This document shows, piece by piece, positions 1 through 10,734 of a DNA stretch of 21,749 nucleotides. The stretch is taken from assembly GCA_001579985.1 (NCBI GenBank), contig LRSR01002241.1:1-21749 (forward strand). Direction: 5' to 3'. The DNA is from Hypsibius dujardini. Its lineage: Eukaryota; Tardigrada; Eutardigrada; Parachela; Hypsibiidae. The notes below the pieces were generated by a model. That model saw only the letters and a program-made list of their open reading frames with translations, had not been told where the DNA came from and did no database searches. Made by a program: the position numbers and the translations under genes. The stretch's first letter is position 1; every line of letters begins with the position of its first letter.

Positions 1-873
1 TGCTGCAGGGCGGAGCGCGGGATCTCTCTCAGGCGCTTCTTCTCTCCCTCCTCTTCCGCGGTTGAGACGATAGCGGTTTCGGTACAGTAGCAGTCGCGCT
101 GTTTCCGGCGGAACGATTCTTCGGCTGAAACTTTTTTCGCCTTGACTGTGTGTTGTACTTGGACGACGCTGCGCTGCGGCGGTATCTTCGGGTGTTTTTT
201 TTTGCTCCTTCCTCCCCGCCGACCACAACCGTCCCGACACAAACACTACAGCAATTTTTTTGCAACGAGGTCGCCCGCCTCTCCCCCGCATCCATCTATC
301 TTTGGGCGTACCGCTGGCCGGGGAACTCGGCAGGCCTAGACACACGGACTATGCGGTGATCGGCGCGCGGTCTGTCGGGCGGCTTTTTTTCGTGACAATC
401 TTTTGTGTGGAGGAGAAAACCCTTTGGCGTATGCTTGTGGCCTGCAACGGGACGTGACAATGAAGCCCCATAGGGCGGAAATGGATATCGCAATGGCGAC
501 TACACGGAGTTGGACCTCGCCCTTAACCTCAAAGTACGTCCAATGAATATTTAAAACAAAAAATGTGTTTAAAAATAGAAAAAAATTTGTCTAATTATAT
601 TAAAAAAATTTGTTTGAAAAAATAGAAAAAAATGTGCTTTAAAAGATTGTATTTCTAACTTCCTACAATTTTTGCCATACGAAATCATGATGGAATTCTC
701 AAGCTGAGAAATTTAGATAGCAACGTTGCTTCTGCGCCCTGAAGTTCGGCAATGATTAATGGCACGTGGAATTTTCAAGAAAAATGTTCAGTTTCGATGT
801 TTAGCTGAACGGAAAGCGAAGAGGAAAACACGCGTCCCCACGCGTTACAGTTTCGACCATCGGCCAGATGACA

Positions 874-892
874 GGGAGGGAGGGAGGGGGGG
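874..892 (+). other. G-quadruplex-type G-run motif
   Basis: Four runs of at least three G are separated by single A bases, the last run being seven G. This fits the classical intramolecular G-quadruplex pattern. It lies about 2.1 kb upstream of the collagen start codon. No function is shown by the sequence. Confidence 0.6.
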
Positions 893-1832
893 ATTGTTGA
901 TGGCAGCCTGTAGTTTGAGGTTATCTAAATAAACGCTTGACGTTATGATGGAAGTTAATTCACGACAGTGGCGTTTTGCCGCGTCTGCAGTCTGCGATAT
1001 GTGGTTCATCTAAAATTATCCCATTTTATAATTCCAAGATCACTCTGGCCGCGGCTTGCAACAGTTTGCTGCGTCTTGTGGGTGTGGACCCAACTCAAAT
1101 GTTATCAGGCTCCGGTCTCTCAACGCATATTAGGACTGCAAACTATTTCATTTTAATTTTAGGACATTTTTCATAAAATTTATAAATATCGTTGAAACGT
1201 ATGAATACATTTCTGAATTACTTTTTGTTTCTCTTTTTACACACAAAAAAGACCGCATTATCTTCAGGGGTCTATAACAGCACGTAGCACATACGTCTCT
1301 CGGGTACAAGCTAAACCTGTCGTCTGTGCATGGGTGTGCCTTTAAATCGCAGCCGAAACTTCACTGTAAAAACGCCAGATCTTTTAGATTTAGAAATTGG
1401 TTTCGGTTAAAACGTTTTTGCGCTGATGGTTCTAATAACCGAATTTCGGGACTTTTTATGAGGATGGTACTTGAAACGGTCATTTTTTGGTATGCCGTTC
1501 TCATAGCAGAACCTTCCAGCTAAAAATGGTCTTGAGGGCAAGGAAGCTGCTGACCACGGGTGATGATGTATTGTCAAACGTAAACACTTGTCGTGCGACC
1601 ACAGTCAGGTCCAGTCCGATAAGGATATTTAGAGTTCTGAGATGTCTGCTGATAGTTCGGGCCGTTTATAAATGGTCGCTCGTGACGCGCGGAAATGACC
1701 CCTGAATAGAGCGTATGTATTAGCCAGTAGTATTGCTCCACATATCGTACGCGACTTTTCTGTGGCGGCATGGGCGCAATGTCTTCTTTCTCCGGTTGCC
1801 GCACATGCGTTCAGCACGAAAGACGAAGCGAC

Positions 1833-1866
1833 GGAAGGAGGGAAGGAGGGAGGGAAGAAAGAAGAG
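1833..1866 (+). repeat. Polypurine GGAAGGAGGG tract
   Basis: An uninterrupted run of G and A with irregular GGA/GGGA repeats. It is a low-complexity, possibly triplex-forming tract in the collagen upstream region. It generates spurious open frames on both strands. Confidence 0.6.
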
Positions 1867-3034
1867 CTGGGCATTCCGCGTAATGAATGAGCCAAGGAGT
1901 TTTGGTTACATGAACATATCAACTGTAGCCGTCCGTCGGCGCAGCATCCACCCTGCCTCACTCGTTACACTCACTCCATTTTCGTCCTTCCTTGCAGCCA
2001 TCCCGTTCTGCCATCCTATGTGTGTGTGTCTGTCTGTCGGGCTGCTTGTGTTCCGACCGGCACCGAGACCAACCAACATGTGCACAATATTCTAAAAATT
2101 AATATTTCCAGGCCCATGAGAGAGCGCGAGAGCGAGGCCACTTCTCCTGACTCAACCGGGGAGGTCTCCACACTGTAAACTGCCTCTGTCGCGCGCTCTG
2201 TTCCGAAGAAAGAAATGATGGCTGCTGTTGGTTGCCTGCGGCTTGGAAAGTGTCTCCCCAGATGCGTGCGGGGGATCTCGCGCCTGTCGCCCTGGTTGTC
2301 TGTGTGTGCATGTGCGTGCCTGTGTCCCATGTCATACGCTGGACTCATTTGTGTGCTCTCATTATGCGAAAAAATAACACGAAACGGCGCCCCGCGTCAC
2401 ATGACGATGAAATATCTCCAAGGGAGGCCTAAGTGACCGCCCAGATATCAGACGGCCAGACCTGAAGAGCAGGGTTCGCAGGATGCCCGGGTTCTTCCTG
2501 CCTGGGCTGCAAGGAAGGATTTCGCAGCATTTAGACCCATTTCGAATAGGTTTCCCGCTCGAAAACTCGATTCTAATGACGGAATGACGGAAAGGGAGGA
2601 CGGAAGTTGCGCGCTGGTAGTCGCAGATAGTGTTCACGCATGCACCGATCCGTTAGAAAACTGTCTTGGCTCCTTTCTGGCCGCACGCGCGTAAACTAGA
2701 AGTGGACAGTCCACCTACTGTTGGTTTCACTTAGACCTTGGGAGTTCTGGAGAATGGCACTGTAAAGTGTATTCTTGCAATTAATGCTCGAGGATACTGC
2801 ATCTGGATTCTAATTCTGAAATATTCTTATTGACGCGAGAAAAGATCCATTCGTAGGTACCACGAAAGGGAACTTTTTCACAACAGTTTTAAGCTTTTCT
2901 TAACAGTTCAGTGCGAAGTTGCGAAGTTATTGACAATGTATTCACATTTTCACCGATATCGTCGAACTCGACATCTAATATAACAACGTCTAGCCCTCAG
3001 TTCAAGGGTACGCATAGTCTTTGCTTTATTAGAA

Positions 3035-3115
3035 ATGATAAAGTTCTTGCCTTTCATTTGCAGATTCGTGATATATGCAGGAGCATTTATTTATCTTTTA
3101 TCTCTATTATCGTCG
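3035..3115 (+). other. Signal peptide exon of collagen IV
   Basis: Exon 1 encodes 27 residues: a short basic N-terminus (MIK...R) followed by a hydrophobic core rich in Leu, Ile, Phe and Tyr that ends LLSLLSS. The next exon begins ATAQ, a plausible signal-peptidase site. The exon ends in phase 0 at a GTAAG donor. A possible upstream 5' exon cannot be excluded because TTTCATTTGCAG inside this exon resembles an acceptor. Confidence 0.7.
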
Positions 3116-6100
3116 GTAAGGCCATCAAGCCATGCCTGGCACGTCTTTCGATTACAGTCACACTTTTTGGAAATCCTAACTGATGCTTTTAACTGTTGTA
3201 GGCCACGGCTCAAAACGGTAACGATGATAGGTCACCAAACGACTTTGCGTACGGTGCCGGCTACCCCGGAAGCGGGCGAGCCGAATACGTCAGGGACTGC
3301 AACGGTCGGGACTGCTCGGCCTGCGGCTGTTTCGGCGAGAAAGGTTCCCGGGTAAGACGAGCAACAGCGACGACTAATTGTTACATTCAGAATAACAAAG
3401 CCTTCTTCTCGTGCAGGGACCACCGGGACCTCTTGGACCGCCCGGTGAGCGTGGTCACCAGGGCCATCCAGGCCAGGAGGGTTTACCAGGCGCGAGGGGA
3501 GAAAAAGGAACACCCGGCTTCCCCGGAGCCGTCGGTGTCAAGGGTGACCGAGTATGATTCTTCTACAACATTGCAACATATCGTTAGTTTCGGTTCATAA
3601 ATGGCTTTTACCCTTTTCCGTCAGGGACGAAACGGTGTTCCTGGCTTTCCCGGTATTAACGGCATTCCCGTAAGTAGGCTCGGAAAAATGTTCCGTTTCA
3701 TTGGCCAGATTATGGTGATCATTGGGCACGGTTTTTAGGGCATTCCTGGTCCACAAGGACCTAGAGGATTTCCCGGACGAGACGGATGTAATGGAACCGA
3801 CGTAAGAAGCTACTGCAAACTGATCAGATGAAAATTCTTGAGATCTGACGAGCACTGTTACGTTGACAGGGTGGTACTGGTCCAGTGGGTCCGGCCGGAT
3901 ATCCCGGACCAGCCGGGCTTCCCGGCAACCATGGCCCCAAAGGTGACAAGGGAGATCCCGCTTTTTCATCCCCCGGACTGAAAGGCATCAAGGTAGGCGA
4001 CAACTGTCTGCGTTGTGTATTTAAATAAAGTTTTTAAGCATACCTTCTTTTCAAGGGAGCAAGCGGCCTAGACGGTCTGCCAGGTCAACCGGTAAGATTC
4101 TTGCCAATCTATATTTCATATCTTTTTCATCAGGGAAGTACATACTGAACTTCTGTAATAGGGTCCTCGTGGGTATGACGGATTGCCTGGACCGAAGGGT
4201 GACTCCGGCGAGTCTGGATATCCGGTATTGACATTTTTGAGATCTCTCGCGCCGTCCAATCAGCTCCTTACCGTACATCTGCTTTATAGGGAAGACAAGG
4301 CGACCAAGGTTTGCCCGGTGTGTCTGGCGGAATGGGTATCGGAGTGTCTGGACCTAAGGGAGAGATCGGTACGTGGTTGCTGATTTTGGCTATCGAAGAA
4401 AAGCTGCTGAAGCTCTTAAAGTGTACAGTAGAACAATCAAATGAGAATTAATTGTACTATAGGTGATCAAGGTCCTCCCGGAGAGCCAGGTGCCGGCTGT
4501 GATTTCCCCCAATCTGGTCCGCAACGCACTTGGCGCGTAGGAGAGCAGGTCTCCAGTAATATCAGCTACTGCCAGCAGCTGCCGGGACCGGTGGGACCAA
4601 AGGGAGACAAGGTGCGTTTTTGAAGACCATTTCGCGGTAATGAGACCTACACATATGAGGCTGGATTTGGTGGTGAAATTTTAGGGTGAGGTCGGCCAAG
4701 CGGGAGGTCGGGGCTTCGACGGTCGTGAAGGCCAAGCTGGTTTGCCCGGACAGCCCGGTCTCCTGGGTGAGAAGGGTGTCCGTGGGCCTGTTGGACTCCG
4801 GGTGAGATCGAATTGATGGGTGCACTGTGGAAGCTTTGACAATGCGTTGTGGGATCTTCTAGGGAAAAGAAGGACGAGGCGGCCAACGTGGTGCTGACGG
4901 TGCCAAGGTACGAAAAATTTGACAGAGCAAATATTTTTGTTACCTGTAACAGCAAAAACATTCTCGCTGTTTAGGGTGATGCTGGCGGTGCCGGATTCCC
5001 CGGCCTTCCCGGAGTGAAGGGCGACCGCGGAGACAAGGGAGGTCTCGGTTATGACGGTGCCAAGGGTGACCGTGGTCAACCCGGTATTCCAGGCGGAGCG
5101 GGACGCGCTGGACCCATTGGACCGCCAGGTCCCATAGGCCCGAAAGGAGATCGTGGTGTGCCTGGAGAGGACGGTCTAGTCGGTAAGCAAGGTCAGATGT
5201 TCATTAAAGCGGGCAATAAACAAGTTCTGTTTTATGATAGGTGCTCCCGGTGGGGATGGTCTGCCAGGTTATCCTGGAGGCCCCGGCCTACCTGGTATCC
5301 CCGGATCAGAAGGTGCCGCCGGACCAAAGGGTGACAAGGGAAGTCAAGGATTCCCCGGTACCGCTGGATTGTCTGGAACACCCGGCCGACCAGGCGTGCC
5401 AGGAGCGAAGGGCGAACCGGGCTTCAAAGGCGAACCAGGCTTGTCAATTCGCGGACCTCCTGGATTGGACGGTCTCCCCGGCATTGACGGACTGGCCGGA
5501 CCGAAGGGTGACTTGGGGCCACAAGGAGAGCGCGGTACGGAGATTGAATCTCTACCTTCAGTACCATGTTGAAATTTATTATTGTCCTTGAATGCTAGGT
5601 CCTGCTGGGGATTCTCCTGACGCTATTCCCGGCCCGCCCGGCCCGCCCGGAGCGAAGGGAGACCGAGGTCTAAGCGGTCCTCCAGGACGGCCTGGCCTCT
5701 TTGGACAGCCAGGACCCAAGGGTGACATTGGCGGTCGTTGTGAGGATTGTGTGCCGGGAGCGAAGGGTGAGAAGGGTGGACAAGGATACGAAGGCCTGCC
5801 CGGTGCACCCGGTGAGCGAGGATCTCCGGGATTGGAGGGAGCGGCAGGTGATCGCGGAGATGACGGTGTACCCGGTCAGCCTGGCCTTGTTGGAGCACCG
5901 GTAAGCGCCAATTTACATTTAAGAAACTTTGATCTAACTTGACTTGGCCGATGCGCTATTGCAGGGAACGCCCGGTGTACCTGGTTTCAAGGGCGACAAG
6001 GGTGATCGCGGTCAGGACGCGGTTGTTTCTGCTGACATGGTTCGCGGGCAGGCTGGTGCAAAGGGTGATCGAGGCGAGGGCGGCCGTGATGGATTGCCCG

Positions 6101-9100
6101 GTCCGTCGGGACCTCCCGGACCGCAAGGTCCTAGTGGCCTGCCCGGTCGTCCCGGTCAAGTTGGTATTAAAGGTGACCGCGGCTATCCCGGTCAACCTGG
6201 TATACCTGGAGCCGTCGGTCCGCAGGGTTTGGTTGGACCAATTGGTGTTCCTGGAATTGGGCTCCTTGGGCCCCCTGGACCTAAAGGTATTTGATTGAAG
6301 CAGACCACACTTCCGGAGTAGTTCATAAATAAAGATTCTCACTAACCAGCGCTTCCAATTTCCGTTCATAGGTGACATCGGGCCACCGGGTCAGAACGGT
6401 GCCGAAGGCGCCAAGGGTGACCGCGGAGAGGCTCAGCATGTAGCGAGCTTGCCGATTATTGCGCCGAAGGGCGACAAAGGAGAGCCAGGTTTGGCTGGGT
6501 TTCCTGGAGCTGCCGGACGACTTGGTCCGAAGGGTGACGCCGGCTTCCCCGGGGCTCCTGGTCTGCCTGGACTGAAGGGTGATCGTGGCCTTGTCGGACC
6601 AGCTGGACAGGTCGGCGAGCGAGGTAAAAAAACGTTTACAGAAGTCAGTGCGGCTAAACATGAGCCTCTGCTAGTAACGATTTACGTTTTAATAGGTTTG
6701 CCTGGTGCTCGTGGTGACAAGGGCGATCGCGGCAACACTGGATTGACTGGACAGGCTGGTTTACCTGGTCAGGCTGGTGTTCCCGGATTCCCCGGAAGCA
6801 AAGGCGTCCAGGTACAAATATAAATTCAAATGTATGAGAATTTGTCTCCAAACAAATTAACCATCTGTCTTAGGGTGAGGCTGGACGTTCGTCTGCTGGA
6901 CAACCTGGTCAGCCCGGCCCGATCGGCCTCGTTGGTCCCAAGGGTGACAAAGGACAAATTGGTTACCTGGGTCAACCTGGTTTGCCTGGTCCAGTCGGAC
7001 CGAAGGGAGATTCTGGACGCCCCGGTTTTGACGGAGCTCCTGGCCTGCCTGGTGTGAAGGGAGGACGCGGAGAGCCCGGTTACGGAATGCCCGGTCTGCC
7101 TGGTGCTAAAGGAGATCGCGGGGTGGCTGGTCTTCCCGGTATGTTATTCATGACAGAATTCAGACATTGAGCGGATACGAATCTTTGACTTTTTCCTGGC
7201 AGGTGGACCTGGTGCCAAGGGTGATAGTGGATTCCCCGGCATGCCCGGACTCAGCGGTGCGAAGGGAGATCGTGGTGTTAACGGACAGCCTGGTCAGCCT
7301 GGCGCACCTGGAAGAGTATGTCGAGAATTAACTGGTGATGTTTTTGAGGTTAGTCTTAAACTGACATTTTGCAGCCCGGAGAGCTCGGAAATCCCGGTTT
7401 CCCAGGTTTGCCTGGAGCACCCGGGCCGGTCGGACCAAAGGGAGACGCTGGATTGCCCGGAGCACCCGGACAAAGTGGAGGCCCAGGTTTGTGTCCGATG
7501 ACATGGACCGTGGATAGTCAAATCTGACGGCTTGTTTTGTTTAGGCCAAGCTGGTTTACCCGGTCTCGGCGGAGCCAAGGGTGACCGTGGATCACCCGGT
7601 CGTGAAGGTTTGCCCGGAATACCCGGACCCGTTGGACCCAAGGGTGATGCTGGCCAACCTGGATATCCTGGTGAGAAGGGAACAGCAGGACAAGCGGCAT
7701 TGACTGGGCCGAAGGGTGCCAAGGGTGACGGTGGCCGACCCGGAGTTCCTGGATTCCCCGGCCCCAAGGTACCGCACTTCATTCCTGATCTTGTACTGTA
7801 AGTCCGCTATAAATCCGCACTTAATCGCAATTGACTCGCACAGGGTGACCGTGGATTGAACGGACAACCAGGTATTCCCGGTCTGTCTGGCATTCCCGGA
7901 GCGAAGGGAGACCGTGGTCAGGACGGACTGCCTGGTTATGCTGGTCCAAAGGGTGATCGTGGTCAACCTGGTCCGGGTGGTCTGCCAGGAACTAAAGGAG
8001 ACTCCGGCTTCCCTGGTGCACCGGTATGCTTGCAACACTTACCGCTATGAACATGGAAAGTTTTCTTTCTGAGCTTTGTGTGAACGATTTCTCCGTCTAG
8101 GGTCTACCCGGGCTTGCTGGGCTTAGCGGAGCAAAGGGAGATCGAGGCGAGGTTGGTCGGCCCGGTATCGACGGACGTGACGGAGCTAAGGGTAACGCCG
8201 GTCTTCCCGGTCAACCGGGATATGCAGCGGCCAAGGGTGCGTTTAATTCGTCTCGAGTAATTAATTGTGGGCTTGCTATCATTTCCATGTCCTTCCTAGG
8301 AGATAGAGGCTTCCCCGGAGCACCCGGTCTTCAGGGAATTAAAGGAGACAGCGGTGCGCCTGGTAGAGAAGGTCAACCCGGCTTGCCTGGTGCTCTTGGT
8401 CCGGCTGGTAAGTTTAATCCTTTCAGTGTCCAAAAATGCAGCAAGAGAATAGCATACTAACGTACTGACACGGTAATTGTCTTTGAACATAGGTCTACCT
8501 GGTCAGAAGGGTCAAGCTGGTCTGCCTGGAAATGCTCTCCCCGGAGTTAAGGGAGACGCTGGTCAGCCTGGTGCACCCGGTTTTCCCGGAGGCCCTGGAG
8601 CCAAGGGAGATCGCGGTAAGGATTCGTTTAATGCCTCAATGAGCTAGCGCTTATAGGAAAATTGTATTTAGGCGGTGTCGGCAGAGACGGTGCCCCTGGA
8701 TTGCGAGGAAATGACGGTGCCGGTTTGCCCGGCCTGCCCGGAATTAAGGGTGATCAAGGTCTTTCTGGACAGCCTGGTGCGCCAGGATTAGCTGGTCCGG
8801 CCGGCCAACCCGGAGTGCCTGGACGCGATGGATCTAAGGGAGACCGAGGTTAGCGATCCTAGCTCGTACGTTTTTGAGTTTATCGGGCTAATTATAATAT
8901 TTGTTTTTTATGTCTTCAGGTGAACGTGGTCCACCCGGTTTGACTGGCTCAGTCGGCCCGCAAGGATACAAGGGAGATGCTGGGTTCCCCGGGGCACCCG
9001 GTCTTCCCGGCGGACCCGGACCGAAGGGTGATCGAGGATTGCCAGGACTCGGCGGTGTCCCGGGCATCAAGGGTGATCGAGGTTATCCAGGTCGCGACGG

Positions 9101-10734
9101 AACTCCTGGCTCTCCAGGTATGAATATGAGTCAACAAGTTTTGTTGTAGGACGCACTTCTCATTTATTACCCTCCCTCCCTAGGCCAACCTGGTATTAAG
9201 GGAGACCGCGGCGAGGCGGCTCTGCCTGCCCGACAGATGACCCAACAGATTGGACAGAAGGGCGAGCCAGGAGCAAGCGGTAAGGGAACTTATTTGGTCC
9301 CATTCAACCATAAACTATGTTCGATCCAGTGAGCTTATGTGCTTGGGTCTGTCGTTAGGAAGCCGCGGACTGGACGGTCGGCCCGGAACTCCCGGTCTTC
9401 CCGGATTCCCTGGAGTCAAGGGAGATATGGGCCCACGTGGACAAAATGGCCTTCAAGGACCACCTGGCATTCCTGTTCGTTTTATTTAACACCTCTCCCA
9501 GCGTTTTGTTTTGGGATGATTTTTCTTGATGGGTCTTTTTCAATACTTAGGGTGCCCGAGGAAACAACGGGTTGATGGGACCTCCCGGACAGCAAGGCTT
9601 GACCGGTAAGCTTTTGTCGGTCCTCAAACCTCAAGAGCTGAATGACTTGAACATATTCTATAAAATACGAAAATGTCTGTTGTGTCTTGATTGCAGGCCC
9701 GGCCGGAGCACCCGGTCTTCCCGGTCAGCCCGGCGGCTCAGCAGCTTACCCGACCGGATTCTTGCTGGTTCGCCACTCCCAGACTGAGCAAGTTCCAATT
9801 TGTCCGAGCGGACTCCAGCAGCTGTGGGCCGGTTACTCGCTTCTTTACATCGAAGGAAACGAAAAGAGCCACAATCAAGATTTGGGTAGATATTTGGTTA
9901 GAGTAGTTCAATGCCGATACAATGTTAACGGTGTATTATTTAGGCGGCGCTGGATCGTGTCTGCAAAAGTTCAGCACGATGCCGTTCATGTTCTGTGACG
10001 TCAACAACGTCTGCAATTACGCCTCGCGAACGGACAAGTCCTACTGGCTGAGTACCACAGCCCCGCTGCCAATGATGCCGTTGTCGGAGCAGGAGATTAC
10101 TCAATACATCAGTCGCTGCGTGGTCTGTGAAGCACCTGCAAACGTGATTGCCATTCACAGCCAGTCTCTGGAAGTTCCAGAGTGTCCCGGCGGTTGGAAG
10201 GGTTTGTGGATCGGTTACAGTTTTGCTATGGTAGGTTGCTGTTTTTTTTATTAGTGCGATGTTCTTTTCTATAAAATAAACTCTATTTAGCACACTGGTG
10301 CTGGTGCCGAGGGTGGCGGTCAACAATTGGCTAGCCCAGGATCTTGCCTGGAGGATTTCCGTTCCACACCGTTCATCGAGTGTAACGGAGGACGTGGAAC
10401 TTGCCACTTTTATGGTATGCTCGCAGGCACAGGCACGACTTAGGCAGACACAGACACACAGACACACAGACACAGACACAGACACAGACACAGACACAGA
10501 CACAGACACAGACACAGACACAGACACAGACACAGATCAGGACTTCCGCTCATTTATGTTTTATGTTTTCAGCCTTAGATAATTCATTATTATTTTGCAG
10601 CCAACGAATTTTCTTTCTGGCTTTCCACGGTCGAGGAGGGCAACATGTTCTCCAAGCCAGAGAGTCAGACGCTGAAGGCCGGAAATGTCCGGTCACGCTG
10701 CAGCCGATGCCAAGTGTGCCAGCGCTCTGGCTAA
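3035..10734 (+). CDS. Collagen type IV alpha chain, alpha-2-like, 35 exons
   Basis: Network-forming basement-membrane collagen, secreted and assembled as a heterotrimer. Exons: 3035-3115, 3202-3351, 3417-3551, 3625-3669, 3739-3801, 3870-3992, 4056-4091, 4162-4224, 4290-4368, 4463-4611, 4685-4801, 4863-4907, 4975-5182, 5241-5534, 5599-5900, 5965-6286, 6372-6623, 6696-6811, 6874-7138, 7203-7315, 7375-7486, 7545-7768, 7844-8023, 8101-8236, 8300-8407, 8493-8615, 8672-8848, 8920-9117, 9184-9279, 9359-9474, 9551-9605, 9697-9885, 9944-10230, 10291-10414, 10601-10734. Every junction is GT...AG and phase-consistent; the 5217 coding bases give 1738 residues, close to vertebrate type IV chains (about 1670-1710). 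Order: signal peptide (1-27), cysteine-rich 7S region (28-77), Gly-X-Y helix with many interruptions (about 78-1508), NC1 (about 1509-1738). The NC1 motifs [10 protein letters not shown] and [13 protein letters not shown] resemble alpha-2-type chains more than alpha-1, as I recall them. The start is the first Met of a good signal peptide; exact 5' structure is less sure. No AATAAA was seen after the stop. Confidence 0.93.
3202..3351 (+). other. 7S N-terminal cysteine cluster of collagen IV
   Basis: Exon 2 encodes a 50-residue non-helical stretch ending [18 protein letters not shown], directly before the first Gly-X-Y triplets. Four closely spaced cysteines at this place are the hallmark of the 7S region, which in known type IV collagens cross-links four molecules at their N-termini through disulfides and lysine-derived bonds. 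Confidence 0.85.
4498..4572 (+). other. Two-cysteine interruption in the collagen helix
   Basis: Exon 10 breaks the Gly-X-Y register. After GEPGAGC come about 23 residues without regular glycines, then a second Cys in [11 protein letters not shown], after which the helix resumes. The reading frame is continuous and flanked by phase-matching splice sites, and a cryptic intron inside would be only about 35 bases, so I keep it as coding. Cysteine-bearing interruptions are known in type IV collagens and are thought to form loops or lateral links. Confidence 0.7.
9738..10734 (+). other. NC1 domain of collagen IV (exons 32-35)
   Basis: The C-terminal non-collagenous domain (about 230 residues) starts after the last Gly-X-Y triplets. 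It contains two repeated halves, marked by [10 protein letters not shown] with LWAGYSLLY, and [14 protein letters not shown]. Twelve cysteines match the family's conserved positions, and a thirteenth is seen near the C-terminus. The family's sulfilimine cross-link pair (Met93/Lys211 numbering) appears present as the MM of LPMMP (10072-10077) and the Lys of TLKAG (10675-10677). In known collagens this domain selects chains and joins two trimers into a hexamer. Confidence 0.92.
10445..10536 (+). repeat. GACACA hexanucleotide microsatellite in collagen intron 34
   Basis: Eleven perfect GACACA copies run from 10469 to 10534, preceded by imperfect copies. The tract lies in the 186-base intron between the last two NC1 exons (10415-10600), which is longer than most introns of the gene. 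It produces long artefactual Asp-Thr and Ser-Val open frames on the two strands. Confidence 0.95.

Larger units (their letters stand above)
1..3034. other. Non-coding upstream region
   Basis: No open frame here looks like a protein family I know, and the short frames lack splice continuity with the collagen gene. The first 470 bases are C/T-rich with several T-runs. Bases 550-650 are very A/T-rich, with an imperfectly repeated A-run block. Short G-rich or purine-rich tracts lie near 874-892 and 1833-1866, and TG-rich stretches near 2020-2040 and 2298-2325. The right end should contain the promoter and 5' leader of the collagen gene, but I found no convincing TATA box or initiator. An upstream untranslated exon is possible, because an acceptor-like TTTCATTTGCAG lies at 3052-3063, inside what I call exon 1. 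Confidence 0.5.

Noticed and set aside
29-295. 88-residue basic reverse-strand frame at the left end
   Set aside because: Low-complexity, Arg/Ser-rich composition from C/T-rich DNA, with no family signature.
2911-3183. 90-residue frame upstream of and overlapping collagen exon 1
   Set aside because: It is in a different frame from the signal peptide, continues into the intron, and has no recognisable features.
4463-4611. Possible cryptic intron removing the two-cysteine interruption
   Set aside because: The only GT...AG pair inside that keeps frame would be about 35 bases, shorter than any other intron here, and the frame is already open.
7294-7782. 162-residue reverse-strand frame rich in Gly and Pro
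   Set aside because: It is the antisense of Gly-X-Y coding exons; reversing GGN/CCN codons naturally yields another Gly/Pro-rich frame. It crosses introns of the collagen gene.
9940-10533. 197-residue reverse frame beginning with Ser-Val repeats, and the forward Asp-Thr repeat frame
   Set aside because: These come from the GACACA microsatellite and the antisense of NC1 exons.
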